Shown: positions 16,401-27,111 of the stretch, piece after piece
Numbering within the stretch: the first letter of the stretch is position 1
Layout of the letters: every line of letters begins with the position of its first letter
NCBI GenBank assembly: GCA_964036155.1
Contig: OZ038423.1
Coordinates: 37,215,249-37,279,248 of the forward strand
DNA length: 64,000 bases
Direction of reading: 5' to 3'
From: Diploscapter coronatus
Taxonomy: Eukaryota > Nematoda > Chromadorea > Rhabditida > Rhabditidae
Made by a program: the position numbers and the translations under genes
Notes under the pieces: generated by a model
Seen by the model: only the letters and a program-made list of their open reading frames with translations
Databases searched by the model: none
Told to the model about the DNA's origin: nothing

Positions 16401-17813
16401 ACAGCCCGACTCCTTTCGAAAGGCCTTCTGACCTATGCCTACATCTTCGCAGGAGTGGGCATTACAATCGGCTGCATGGCTGCCTATCTGTCTGTTTATT
16501 GGTACCACAACATCTCGTTCCGAGACATTCTCTTCACCGCTGAGCATCACTGGAAAATCGGAGCCGAGAATTTCACAACGAGTGATGTAAGCAACAAAAA
16601 ATCAAGCTTTTATAAAATTGCTAAAAATTTTTTTTTTCCTAGCCTTATTATTCCCACTGGGTGGGGTCGGCTACCCTCAAGCTCGTAATGAAGCTCAGCC
16701 TTCTTATTGGGACAGTCGGCCTATCCTAGCCACACAGGACTAGTGGCCCGGCCCGAGGACAGACTGTTGTTGTGTACAACAGCCGAGGGATTTAGGCTAA
16801 TTTTTCGTGGTTTGATCCACTACCAACATTTCTTAACCCCCTTGGTTTGGGTGAGGGCGGGGGCCGAACTTGAGACCCTAGGCTGCAGGCAGTAACACAC
16901 AACCACTGCGCTACGCCGCCCTTTATAAAATTGCTAAAAATATCCTGATTAATTTTAATTCCACTTGCGATTTGCAACTCGCTCGAAATAGCATGGAAGT
17001 GAAGAGAGCACAAGAAATGATGCAATCGCACTTTCTACACTTCTCATGCTATTTCGAGCGAGTTGCAAGTTGAATTGCAATTAACGTCCGAACGGACCCT
17101 TATATTTCTCGATCTTCAGAAATCTGAACAGAATTTCTAATGAAATAACAAAATTCAGGGAAAAGTCTACGATGAAAAACAGCAACTCTACATCAAAGGA
17201 CAGGCAGCCGCTGCATGGCAAATCACTCTCGTCATGTCTCAGGTTGGAAATCTTTAGTTGGAGGCGATTTGTACCAAATTTACGAGGGAAGCTTCTACAA
17301 TTTTGGTACAAATCGCCTCCAAGCCGAAATTGTTCATGAAAATTGAAGAAATTTAGGTGTTCCATTTGTATAACTGCACGACCCGCAGAGTTTCCGTTTT
17401 CCGCCACGGCGTCACAAATGTCGTCAGCGTGTTTGCAGTTCTGATTGAGGTTGACTCAAGTTTAAGATTTAAAAATTTCGTCCTCATCTTTTTTAATTTT
17501 TTGAGAATCTTTTTTTTAGTTATTCCAATTCAATTTGGAAAAACATCTTTAAAGATAAAATTTCAAAACCAAAGACTTTCAATCTTTATGTGTGATAAGA
17601 GCTTTGAATTTGTTAAATTTTCAGGTTCTGATGCTGATAATGTTCGTCTACACACCCGTCTTCCAATACATCATGGACATCCACACGCCGCCCGTCCATG
17701 TCTGGGCAATAGCCCCCATCGTCGGTTTGTATTTGCTGGCCTTCAATGAACTACGCAAATATCTCATTCGAAATCATCCAAAACTCGCATTTGTTAGGTT
17801 TATCAAATGGTAA
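10492..17813 (+). CDS. Divergent Na+/K+-ATPase alpha-like P-type ATPase (CATP type), probable pseudo-pump; 5' end not found
   Basis: About 24 exons from 10492-10688 to 17625-17813 give about 1,180 residues of P2C-type ATPase. Recognisable parts are the N-terminal [18 protein letters not shown] (junction 11085/11287), a KGAPE nucleotide-domain motif (exon 14470-14592), the phosphorylation loop DKSGTLT (near 13012) and a ten-helix layout ending [21 protein letters not shown]. Against the Na,K-ATPase consensus several key residues are changed. TGES is TGYT (12289/12329 junction). PEGL in M4 is PQGL (12877). TGDGVND is TGGGVND (15674). SNIPE in M5 is HLWPE. DLGTD in M6 is DLASE. The phosphorylatable Asp is kept. 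C. elegans CATP-1, a relative, is reported to act independently of pump function. The initiator Met exon was not found. One internal exon (13748-14095) has a reading-frame conflict. Family assignment is secure; loss of transport is inferred. Confidence 0.9.
11107..11242. repeat. Foldback element, family 1, copy in an ATPase intron
   Basis: It lies wholly within the intron 11086-11286. It shares the internal block AGATTAAGGAGACATGCTCG and the flank ACTAGTTTTCTGCGAG with the copy at 39808-39929, and its right end TTTTGAGAAGTC matches that copy's terminal repeat. The left end is degenerate. Confidence 0.65.
11604..11693. repeat. Foldback element, family 2 (degenerate copy) in an ATPase intron
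   Basis: The motif ACTGTATTTACAGGCAAAAA is inverted as ACGACTGTCTGTAAATACAG at the right end. Both are variants of the CTGTAAATACAGCCGTC ends seen at 58592-58730. Confidence 0.5.
11882..11982. repeat. Inverted repeat within an ATPase intron
   Basis: The 19-nt arm GGATAATTCGTTACTTCGT (11882-11900) is inverted with one mismatch at 11964-11982, around a 63-nt spacer. It lies in the intron 11855-12028. Confidence 0.7.
16609..16941 (-). mobile_element. tRNA-derived SINE in an ATPase intron, antisense, with target-site duplication
   Basis: Read on the minus strand, the element begins near 16921 with a tRNA-like head. An A-box-like TAGCGCAGTGG and a degenerate B-box region AAGTTCGGCCCC are spaced as in a tRNA gene. 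A unique body of about 200 nt follows, ending in a run of A (T10 on the plus strand, 16628-16637). The 20 bp directly flanking the insert are identical: 16609-16628 and 16922-16941. Internal Pol III promoter boxes, a poly(A) tail and a long direct target duplication are the defining marks of a SINE mobilised by LINE machinery. Head identity to a specific tRNA was not determined. Confidence 0.85.
16972..17068. repeat. Perfect 24-bp inverted repeat in an ATPase intron
   Basis: The arm at 16972-16995 (TTGCAACTCGCTCGAAATAG and four more bases) is perfectly inverted at 17045-17068. The spacer is 49 nt. It sits in the same intron as the SINE. Confidence 0.85.
17258..17322. repeat. Perfect 21-bp hairpin in an ATPase intron
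   Basis: Arms at 17258-17278 and 17302-17322 (TTGGAGGCGATTTGTACCAA plus one base) pair perfectly around a 23-nt loop. It fills most of the short intron 17243-17356. Confidence 0.85.
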
Positions 17814-18877
17814 TCATTTTTCCGTTTGAAATTTTGGATTTATCTCAACATCATACAGAGTTTTATAGGAAAAAATCAGGATCTGAAGAGCGATCCGCAA
17901 CAAAATTTGCTGCGATTCCCCGGTAAATTTTTATACAAATCGCTCGCCCAGACCAGAAAAATTCCCCAAAAAAGTAGCGATAAATCCAAATTTTCTATTT
18001 TTTCTTGATCTTTTCGTGCCAAATTGTAGAATCCAAGTATCTAAGACATGTTCAAATCGGGTATATCCTTGCTATATGTTCTATTCTCCCTCATTCCATG
18101 GTCATGAATGTATTTCTTCTGCAGCTTACCACTTTCAAGCCTATTTCACTTCCACTTTCCGGTGTCCTCATTTAAAAAATCGCTCTTTGTCAAATCAGCG
18201 CCCATTTTTATCAAAATTGTGCCATTTCGTAGTTTCCAGCTTATTTTTCGTGTAAATAATTGTTATTTTGGTCGATTCTGACTAGTCCCGTATTTTGTTG
18301 CCAAATGAAATCGATTTGTTTAGATTTACCTCTATTATATTTTTAACAATATACTCGATCATACATACAGGTTCATTAGCCTGATCTTCGTATCTTTTGA
18401 TTTTGAAACTTTATTTGTTAAATTCACGATTATCGTTTGATTTTTAGCTTCAAAAATCTCATGATGATAGAATCGCCCAAACCGCACAACAGACTGTTTT
18501 CATTTCTGGTTGATTAAAATTCAGACACATTTCCTATTCTGTCTTCTGACTAAAATGCTATTTCCTTAGAATATGGAAGTTGGTATTCAAAGAAGAAGAA
18601 TTAGGATCTCTTGAAATTAAAAGGAAATGAAAAATAAATTATGACTAACTTGAATTGCCCGGCAATTTTAAAATGACGGGATGACGTCAGGACGTTCGCT
18701 ATAGTTAGGAATAGACGAGGGAAGGAAGGTAGGGAAAAATAATGTGAGAAAAGATAGCTCACGTCATTTCTCAGTTGTCGAATTCCCCGTTTCTGTTTGG
18801 CTTTATTAATTCGCGGTTAGATTAGATAGTCGAGCTATGCTTTGACGTTGTTTGATTTTCCCTGTTTAGTTTTTCAT
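17814..18877. other. Convergent intergenic region
   Basis: It lies between the stop codons of the ATPase gene (+) and the basic membrane-protein gene (-), so it holds two 3' UTRs. It is AT-rich. No exon, RNA gene or clear repeat was recognised. Confidence 0.5.
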
Positions 18878-21123
18878 TTATTCATCATTATTTTCCTCCT
18901 CTTTTTTTATGTAGCGCCAAATCTTGCAAGCCACGATGATTCCCATCGTTTGGAGAGCGATGTCGATGCCCGAGAGCACCAACAGACCGACCCACGCGGC
19001 CCACCACGAAAAAGGCCCTGCAAAATGCAAATCATGTGTTTTGTTGAAAATTCGAATATGACAGAATTATTGCAGAATGTTGATCTTGTAAATGCGAAAA
19101 TTGATGCATTATGGATGGTTAAGTGAAAATGAAACTAGTGCTGATAAGGAGTAAAACGGCATGAATATTCCGTAAAAATCTACTAGTTCTGCAATTTTCG
19201 ATAAGACTAAAAAAATAACAATTCACTTACATGCACCATATTTGTAGGCGTATTTTGGCTTGAACACGATCACAAACGCCATGATGAGCGAGACGACTGC
19301 TAGAATGAGGCAGCACAGCTAAAATGTGAACTGCTTTTTTTTAACTGCCTCATTTAAGTGTCGAGTCGAATCGACGTACCCGCCCGACGATAAGCAGAAA
19401 GGCTAGTCGCTTTCGACCGTCGCTGCTCTTCATGAACAGAACGATGAACGTCAGCACTCCAACGGCCCACTCAACGGGTTCGAAGTTAATTTGGGATTTG
19501 CTTTCTTTAATTTTTAGTCAATGGTTTGTAAGAAGTGACTTCTTGTAAACTTCCATTTACTTCATCCTTCATCTGTTTGTAAATGTCATTCAATTTTACA
19601 CCTATATAGGTTAGGTTAAGGTAAGGTTGAATAGGTTAAATCGATCTTGTATTTTTTATTCCTAATTTACCCTCTTGTACTTTTTACCCCCTTTTTCAAT
19701 TTTATTTATCTGAAAATTCAGAAAAAAATTGCCTTACATTGAGCACAAGCATGACGATATAGAGCGCGAGTTCTGCACGAATCCACGTGACCGAATCGAT
19801 CACAACGAGAAAGACAGGCACCACGAAACTGTGCAGCGCCAATAGAACTAGCCATAACTGCAAATATTTGCTAATTTTAGCTAATTTCGATGAAAAGTAA
19901 CTTGAATCCAATTTCGAAAACTCTTCCAGATCCACATTTTGATGGTTTCGAATTAAAACCCCCTTACCCTGACCCCTCCTCCACAAATGGACATGCTCAT
20001 TCTGCTCTTCTCCATGTCTTCATCTCCAACCTTGCGCATTCCACTGTTACCACCCCTAAAATTACTTGTTACTTTCAATTCATCAAGTCAAATCGGGATA
20101 GAATAGAGTGCATTTTTAAACTTTTAATCAAGCCATTCTATCTTGTTCCAAAATTCCAAACTTACTTCTTCTTTTTGCCATCTTCCTTCTGTAATCAGAA
20201 TCATAGAATTTTTAACTTCTAGTGTCAAATTGTTCATGAAGCAATTGTGAACTGCAAGACATTGCCAGTACAAGAGATGAAAAGTTAGTGTGGGAAAAGA
20301 CATCGTATCCTACACTATTTTGCGGGCCTCTTGTAGTTAATATCCGCTTCCTTTCTCTATATTTTTTCTCAGAAAAAGAGTAGTAATTACAAGAGGGAGG
20401 TGGTAACTACAGTGAGTCTATTTTGCGTACATTTATCTTGTGTCGTGGTGTTATACATTTTACAAATTGCAAAATGAATATTATACCTGCAGTCCTCCTT
20501 TCTTGTTCTTGCCCGACTTGCCGCTCTTCCTTCTCGCAGACCTTCCACTCCTGCCGCCCTTTTCTGATTTGCTACTCTTCTTCTGCAACTTGTTCGATTT
20601 TTGGCTGCCTGCAAAAATTAGTTTTTTTTTTAATTCACTCAAACTTCAACTTTACTGTACTTTACTGAATATTAAAGTTTAGACTGAGCTTGGATTTTTC
20701 TGAAGTTGGTTGAAGTTGAGGTTTGATATTTTCAATCTTAACCTCATTTCAATCCACTTTAATTCGAAGTCGAATTTGGGAATTTAACAAATGAAACGAA
20801 GGTGTAATCTTTAGTCTCAACTTCATTTTAACCCGATTTATTTATAGTTAAATCTCAGGAGTTTGTCGAAAATGAAATGAAGTTGGGTTGCAATTTTTCA
20901 ACTTCAAATTTCATGTTCTTGAATTCTCACCATTCTTTCTATGGGGCGTCTTTGGCAGGAACTTTTGCTGTAACTTCTGTGACTTGCGCCTCTTCTTCTC
21001 CCTCTGATTCTCCTTCTCTTCATCTCCATCCTTCTCGGACTTGCCAGCCTCGTTTCTGTATGTTCTGTCAGAGTCCGAACCCGTTGATTCCGCACCGATC
21101 ATATTTTTCTCTTCATGTTGCAT
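18878..21123 (-). CDS. Unrecognised multi-pass membrane protein with a Lys/Arg/Ser-rich N-terminal tail
   Basis: Six exons on the minus strand: 21123-20931, 20608-20487, 19857-19738, about 19488-19380, 19318-19231 and 19017-18878. The first ~105 residues are strongly charged (KENQREKKRRKSQKLQQKFL; RSARRKSGKSGKNKKGG) and look cytoplasmic. About four hydrophobic segments follow: LWLVLLALHSFVVPVFLVV, LALYIVMLVLN, AVGVLTFIVLFM and LCCLILAVVSLIMAFVIVF, then a final WWAAWVGLLVLSGIDIAL and a charged tail. No signal peptide. The fourth exon's acceptor is uncertain: the good in-frame reading begins near 19488, but the only phase-compatible AG (before TGGGCCGTTGG) is weak. I do not recognise the family. 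A small multi-spanning membrane protein with a basic cytoplasmic tail is all the sequence supports. Confidence 0.65.
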
Positions 21124-21389
21124 CGCTTGACGAGGTAATGATCAATTTGGAAAATTTTAAATCTTTAATATTATGCAAAAGTGATGCATTCTAATTTTTA
21201 TTTAAAAAACCATTCCACGAATAACTAACAAGGATCCGGAAAAATGCAAAAGTGTCTCGGATCCCTTCTTTTGAACGGGTATCCTATTTTATCTTTCATG
21301 CTTGTCTTTCTACAACCATTTCTTCTAAATAAATCTCTCAAATGACAGTCATTTCTTCTATTTCCTATCCTAGGATCAATTTTCGATAT

Positions 21390-21958
21390 GCTATCAATTA
21401 TTTGTTGCTTTTCTTAAATTTATTCCACCGCATTTAAAACAAAAAAAATAAACTTTCTTGTAATGACATTGTCGCAAATAATGGAGTAAATGACAGAATC
21501 AGAACCGTCTGAAGTTCGACAAAATCGAACTTTGACTTAACTTGAACTGAACTGAATTTCTAGACAGTCCAAAGTTCAGTTTGTATAACCCTGATTAAAG
21601 GGAATATTTATTTCAGTTACAATTATCCCTCATCACTTTTGAATATCTTCAAGAGTTTTCTGTATCATGTTCATTGAAATTAAATTATTATTTCATTTTA
21701 TTGAATAAAATTTTTGTATGAAACCTGAGATTAGTATAATCAAGCTTTATTTTATGTTAATTTCTTCGACTTCGCGCCATCTATTCATTTGTGGATCGTA
21801 TTCTTCGATTAAATTACAAAAATTTTCACATGCAATTTTTTAAAATCTAAGTTAGCGAATATTTCGTATAAAGATATGCAAAATCTCAACTCACCCTCTG
21901 ATTGCATACATTCTTCTATTTGTGACAATGAGCGAATGACAATATCGAAATTCTAACA
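21390..21958 (-). pseudogene. Truncated F-box/Kelch gene copy (3' end only)
   Basis: The sequence closely matches 26745-27300, the last exon, last intron and downstream flank of the F-box/Kelch gene at 28358-27112. The last-exon words EEYDPQ and RWREVEEINIK survive. Homology stops abruptly near 21958, so the F-box and the rest of the Kelch domain are missing. It is a gene-relic from a segmental duplication rather than a working gene. Confidence 0.75.
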
Positions 21959-22338
21959 GTCAGCCGGAAGCTGGCACTAGAACGACGAGAGAGTGGGCAC
22001 GAAGAGAGCAAGTTCTAGTACAATGAGAATATATATTATGGCAAAATATAGATCTTGATGTCTTCACACCAGAACCAAAAAACCCAACGATGACGATAGT
22101 GGTAGGTGAAGTATTTGTGAATTTCATTCGGCGAGTTGTGAGTGAGACTCGATTGGGCCAAACAGTCACCTACGAAGGTGAAATGTCTAACCCATACTTG
22201 AGTATGAAATCGATTTGAGGCTGTGAGTGAGAGGTTTCTATTTTCAAGCTCAGTTACGAGATCAGTCAAGTAATCGGAATTCTGCTTTTCCCTAAACTTT
22301 GATAATTTAAAAACTATTTCTACAAGAAATCGGCAGCT

Positions 22339-22626
22339 ACTAGAGACTCGACTTCGTAAAACGACCTAATGCAATGTGAAACTGGAAAGGATGTTTGGAT
22401 AGCAGCAGCGTGCTTTCCAATCTACGCTCCATACCACTCGACCATGGGTATTCACTGGGCATTATTCTTGTCGCGTGGCTATATAATGCGCTTTTGCAGC
22501 CGATTGTATTAACAGAATGCAAATCTTCAAAATTCTGGAGACGGGCAAAAACAAAGCAGATTTGGGGAAGTCTCGCAACCTCAGTTTCACACGGCATAGG
22601 CCGTTTTACGAAGTCGAAACTCCAGT
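22339..22626. repeat. Element with ~45-bp terminal inverted repeats overlapping a gene end
   Basis: The left arm 22339-22384 and right arm 22582-22626 are inverted copies sharing TCGACTTCGTAAAACG as a perfect core, with scattered mismatches outside it. About 200 nt separate them. The right arm overlaps the last codons and stop of the secreted-protein gene on the minus strand. Confidence 0.7.
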
Positions 22627-25600
22627 ATTTGCTAATTCTTTATCAGAGAATTCACGAATCACTCTTATCATTTGCATTTTCTTGTCAACGATCAGGTAGT
22701 TGTTAAATTGGGTGCAGTTCCTTTGATTGAGATAATAGAGAAAGAAAGGTAAAAGCGATTTGAAAGAGCACAAAGAAATTGCCGATCATTATGTGAATAT
22801 TTGATCCCCAGTAAATAGTCAACTCACTACTTACCATATGACTTCGCCGATTTTTTTCTGATTAGCTTGGAAGAACTCCTCATTTTCCGCAATATTGCTG
22901 TCAATTGGTTCATGGACAGAAACGAACACTACCAAATCGCGTTTATAATCACGGATAATCTTGCAGCGGGTTTCAGGGCAGATTGCCAAATAACGATCCG
23001 TATCACCGTTACGAGACACAATAACATATCGTTTCAAACTGCAATTTTAAACTTGCTCACTTTAGGAATCTTATTAAAATGAATTATAGTACGTCGGACT
23101 TCCACTCATTGCTAGGTTTCTCAGAATTCGATCGGCCAAGTCTTTATAAAAAAGACCTATCACAGTCTTAGACGAAGGAAACCATTGCAAAATTGTTTCT
23201 GTTATTACTGAGCTGTCGCAGGCGCGGTGGCTTCTATTCTGAAAATGTCAAAATTTGCTCTTGCAATTCCAACTTTCTCACTGTACAATAAAGCCTCTAA
23301 TAAAAGCATCTCCTTCCCTCTCGCCTCCTGTGATCGTATTCACGAAACTCTAGGGAGGCTCTCGTTTTCGACACTATTCTTCCTCCCTAGGGAGGATCAG
23401 TGAATCTCTTTGAGTTTTGCGAATATGGTCACTGATGGTTCTTGAAACATAGAAGCCTCCCTATATCCCCACTAGAATGGGGTTGAACAATAAAATTCCC
23501 TGTGCTTCGATTAGAGCTTTCATCATCATATATATATATATAACACGATGAAATTACCATCGCCAAATCATAATACGATTCGAGATATTCGGTAACAGAA
23601 TCCAGTTCTCGGTCAATTTCATAATAATAATTTTCTCGAGACTGGTTATTTGTGTACACAAGTGGACCACAAATTGTCGCTCCCACTGCCTAGAAATTTG
23701 AAATCATGCATGTATTAGGGTTCGCTAAAATGGACTATGAAAATTATTAGCTTACCAGACTGTGAAGTGAACTCATGATGATATTAGAAAAAGCTGATAG
23801 CGACGTTCGATTGCATCGCTCGCCGTAGAAGACCCAATCGAGTTGACATTTTCTAATATATAAACGATATGAGATTTTCGTTTGCATTTTATACCCCTGT
23901 TTCTTCCGTTCCTTTCCCAATGCACTAATAGCTTTGTCGTAGGCTTCTTCCATATCCAGTGGCTCAGTGGAGTGCCTTTCGACTTCCTTCCAGAAATGTT
24001 CAAGAACCTCACTTAAAGTTTCTTTATGGCGTGTTGTTGCGTAATACGCAATTTCTGAAATGATGTATTTAAAAACCAACTTGGTTAAATAGTTTGTCTT
24101 GATATCTTTTTTCAGTTATCTTTCAAGTATTTATAAAAAAAATTATTACTCGATCGAATTAGTAGTGGCAAACTTTCGTTTACTGACAACTTATCCATTA
24201 AATCCGAAAATTTTTCCTCATCGAACGAGCTCGGATTTGTTCGACACTTATTAATTAGTCTCGTGTTGATAAACTAAATAAACATTAACACATAGAATCA
24301 GTGATTATTTAAAAATACTGCCAAAATCGCCTTTGGAGCAAATACGCTAGTCGTGCAGAGGGTTCCCATATTAGTGACTTCCCTATCCGATATATTGTAT
24401 TTGATTGTAGATAGAGTTGATTTTGAAAGCATAGAACTCCTCTCCATCACTGACTAAATAAACTGATAAGCAGGCATATGACTTCGATCCATGGGCCTGG
24501 ATCTGATTATTCAGTCCCTGCCCTGGCTCAGGCTTTGAAAATTGATCAAGCTTGTAACCAGACCCAGGTTTGGAATTAAAAACACAAAAAACAAGGTATC
24601 AGAGCAGGCCCTAAGCTTCATAAATTGCTTAAAATGATATGTCTTTTAGAAAATTAAGTTCAAAGTAAAACTGTACATCTAAGAAGTCGTCGACGTCATA
24701 TTCATTAGCGATATAATGTATCTCTTCCATCATACTTCTATGGATTTGATCCAGCTTTTCACGTAGTCTCTTTTCAAGATTTTCAAGTCCTTGAACCAAA
24801 GGATCAACTGGCTGAAACTGACGATTTTCAACAACAAATTTACAATGTCAATATCAATTCACTATTTTAAATATGAAGGCACATCTAGAGATGCCTGACG
24901 TATTTACAGAGTTGTTAATCATGTTATGGTTCATGACAGGCGATTTAGGGGATCATCCGAACCTCACATCTTTTTAGATCTCCAACAATGGTTCGGCCTG
25001 AGCAAAACTTTGGCCATTTTAGTACGGATATTTTTTGATGTTGCTTCCCAATTTTTTCGAAGAGTGATTTTCGCTATTTTCACCGAAGATAACAAATCAT
25101 AATTTGAAATGTGCGAACCTTGTCTCGATATATAAGAGTCTCTGTAAGAATTGAGCATCATTCTACTTGCGAATGAAATTTATACTCGAGACCTGAAAAT
25201 TGATACGCAGGTATTTTCAGTCACGAGAACATCGGATTTGAATTCAGAATGTTCAAAAATCCGCATATACCAATTTCAACTCCTTAGAATTTCAGGATGA
25301 ATTCCATTCCTAATTGAAATGATGTTCGATTCCTACAGAGACTCTAATATTGTGAACCGTGTTGACGTGCTTACCAAAACCATGGCCTTTATGAGCCTTT
25401 CAATGAGTGCTCCTGCTTCCAGCTGTGTGGAAACTGCATTGGGATTGTAGCGAGAGGAAGATTTATCCAATTCTCCTGTCTCTATGACGCTGCCGACGTG
25501 CCCAACTAGCTTTCCAGCCAAATCATCATAGCGATCACCTAGAATTATGTTGCTTGTGGAGAAGGGTATAAGATTTTTACAACCTTGAATCGATGGAAGT

Positions 25601-25632
25601 AAAAATAGCAAAAAAATAAATAGCTTCTTCAT
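22606..25632 (-). CDS. Unrecognised secreted protein, 458 residues, 9 exons
   Basis: Nine minus-strand exons join in frame with consensus sites: 25632-25375, 24817-24677, 24273-24150, 24054-23895, 23852-23756, 23689-23558, 23238-23093, 23038-22835 and 22720-22606 (1377 nt). The start MKKLFIFLLFLLPSIQG is a textbook signal peptide with cleavage before CKNLIPF, so the product should be secreted or luminal. No further strong membrane segment is seen. The mature part is mostly helical and charged (LENLEKRLREKLDQIHRSMM; ETLSEVLEHFWKEVERHS), followed by a Tyr-rich stretch (NYYYEIDRELDSVTEYLESY) and a beta-like end (KRYVIVSRNGDTDRYLAICP; NCTQFNNYLIVDKKMQMIRV). Possible N-glycosylation sites include NCT and NRT, and several Cys are present. 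I do not recognise the family. Codon use is less G/C-biased at third positions than in the housekeeping genes, suggesting low expression or a fast-evolving gene. Confidence 0.75.
23329..23432. repeat. Foldback element in an intron of the secreted-protein gene
   Basis: The left arm GTGATCGTATTCACGAAACTC is inverted at the right end (GAGTTTTGCGAATATGGTCAC on the plus strand), and CTAGGGAGG recurs in the middle. It lies between exons 23558 and 23238. Confidence 0.55.
23524..23543. repeat. (TA)n microsatellite
   Basis: A short uninterrupted TA repeat near 23529-23541, inside an intron of the secreted-protein gene. Confidence 0.7.
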
Positions 25633-27111
25633 TGTCCAAAATTGATACCCCGATTTGTTCCGATCAAATAGCTACCAATTATCGTCTGACCTAAAAATAT
25701 GAATTTGAAAGTGCACAAACGAGGAACTCGGCAATACGTGGGTTTTTGATGATATTGATCAGAAATATGCAAATTACTAGTGTGCGATTTACCAAGAAAA
25801 AGCCTTTAATGATATTATGAGAGAATGAAGAAATGTTTGTTTGATACAAAATTTATAAGATAAAGGCTAGGGATGTACGGTCCCGGGCATTAATTAATGT
25901 CTGGGTTCGGGTTGGGTCCTTCTCGAAAAAATTTAAATGCCCGGTCCCAATTTTTACGGACTGCATACATTCCCGGTAAAGACTCATTGTTAAAAGACGA
26001 AGAAAAGGGATGAGCGAATCTAACTGGGGAAAAGTATGAGAAAAATCGAAACCACAAAGTATAACATAAGAAGAATAACTAAAGATTCTTATGTCTTTGG
26101 CACGTGAAGAGCAAGAAATCTCCATTAGCCGATTTTTGTCTTTATAAAATAGTTCCATTTGGCTCTCAAACGATAAAAGAGACATCAAGTAGGGATAAAA
26201 ATAAATGAAAAAATATCTGTAAATATTTCTTATCTATCATCATGCGTTTGCATAAGCGACTACTGAGAAGTACTAAGCGTGAAATGGTGTTCTTATATTC
26301 ATGTAATAATTTGAAACAATCGATTAAAAATGATCACTTCCTTTACTTACCATAGAAGGACGATTATTCGATTTAGCAGAATCATATACTTAGCAAACGT
26401 TAATAATAAATGCTAAGCTAGCAGTTGGCAGAAGAGAAAAACCCGCAGCTATCAATAGAGAGAGAGAGAGAGAGAGTATGTGAGCAACAAAGAAAAGCAT
26501 AAAAGCTTCTCTCTAATACACATTCCTGCAATTATTGCAACATTAAGAGTGATTGTCAGGAAAGATCAAAGTCGGTGTTTCCAGGGGTCCGCAAATAGGG
26601 CTGATTTTTACATATGTTGTTCAGTTTTTCACGCCTATTCTGATGATGCAATTTGTTTTTTTCGAAAATGATCACTAATTACCGTCCTTTCCGGAATAAC
26701 TCACTTCAGAATGGATATCTTCGAGAGGTGTGTTAACATAAGTTGATCAATTTTTGATATGCTATTAATTATTTATTGTTTTTCATGAATTTATTCGATC
26801 GCATTTAAAACAAAATTGAATTTTCTGATAATGACATCACAAATAATGGAGAGTAAATGACAGGATCAGGACTGTCTGAAGTTCGACGAAATCAAACTTT
26901 GGCTTAACTTGAACTGAACTGAATTTCTAGACAGTTCAAAGTTCAGTTTGTAAAACCCTGATTAAAGGGAATATTTATTTCAGTTGCAATTATCCCTCAT
27001 CACTTTTGGATGTCTTCGAGAGTTGTCTGTATCATGTGCATTGAAATTAAATTATTATTTCACTTTATTGAATAAAATTTATGTGAAACCTGAGATTAGT
27101 ATAATCAAGCT
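25633..27111. other. Intergenic region with a (GA)n tract and duplicated flank
   Basis: Upstream of the secreted-protein gene and downstream of the F-box/Kelch gene. It contains a (GA)n tract at about 26456-26477. From about 26745 onward it is the segment duplicated at 21.4 kb. No exon was recognised. Confidence 0.5.
26456..26477. repeat. (GA)n microsatellite
   Basis: An uninterrupted AGAGAGAG run of about 20 nt in an intergenic region. Confidence 0.8.

Noticed and set aside
16860..16921. A functional tRNA gene
   Set aside because: The A-box and B-box resemble a tRNA, but the 3' acceptor arm is replaced by a long body and the whole is bounded by a target duplication. It is a SINE head.
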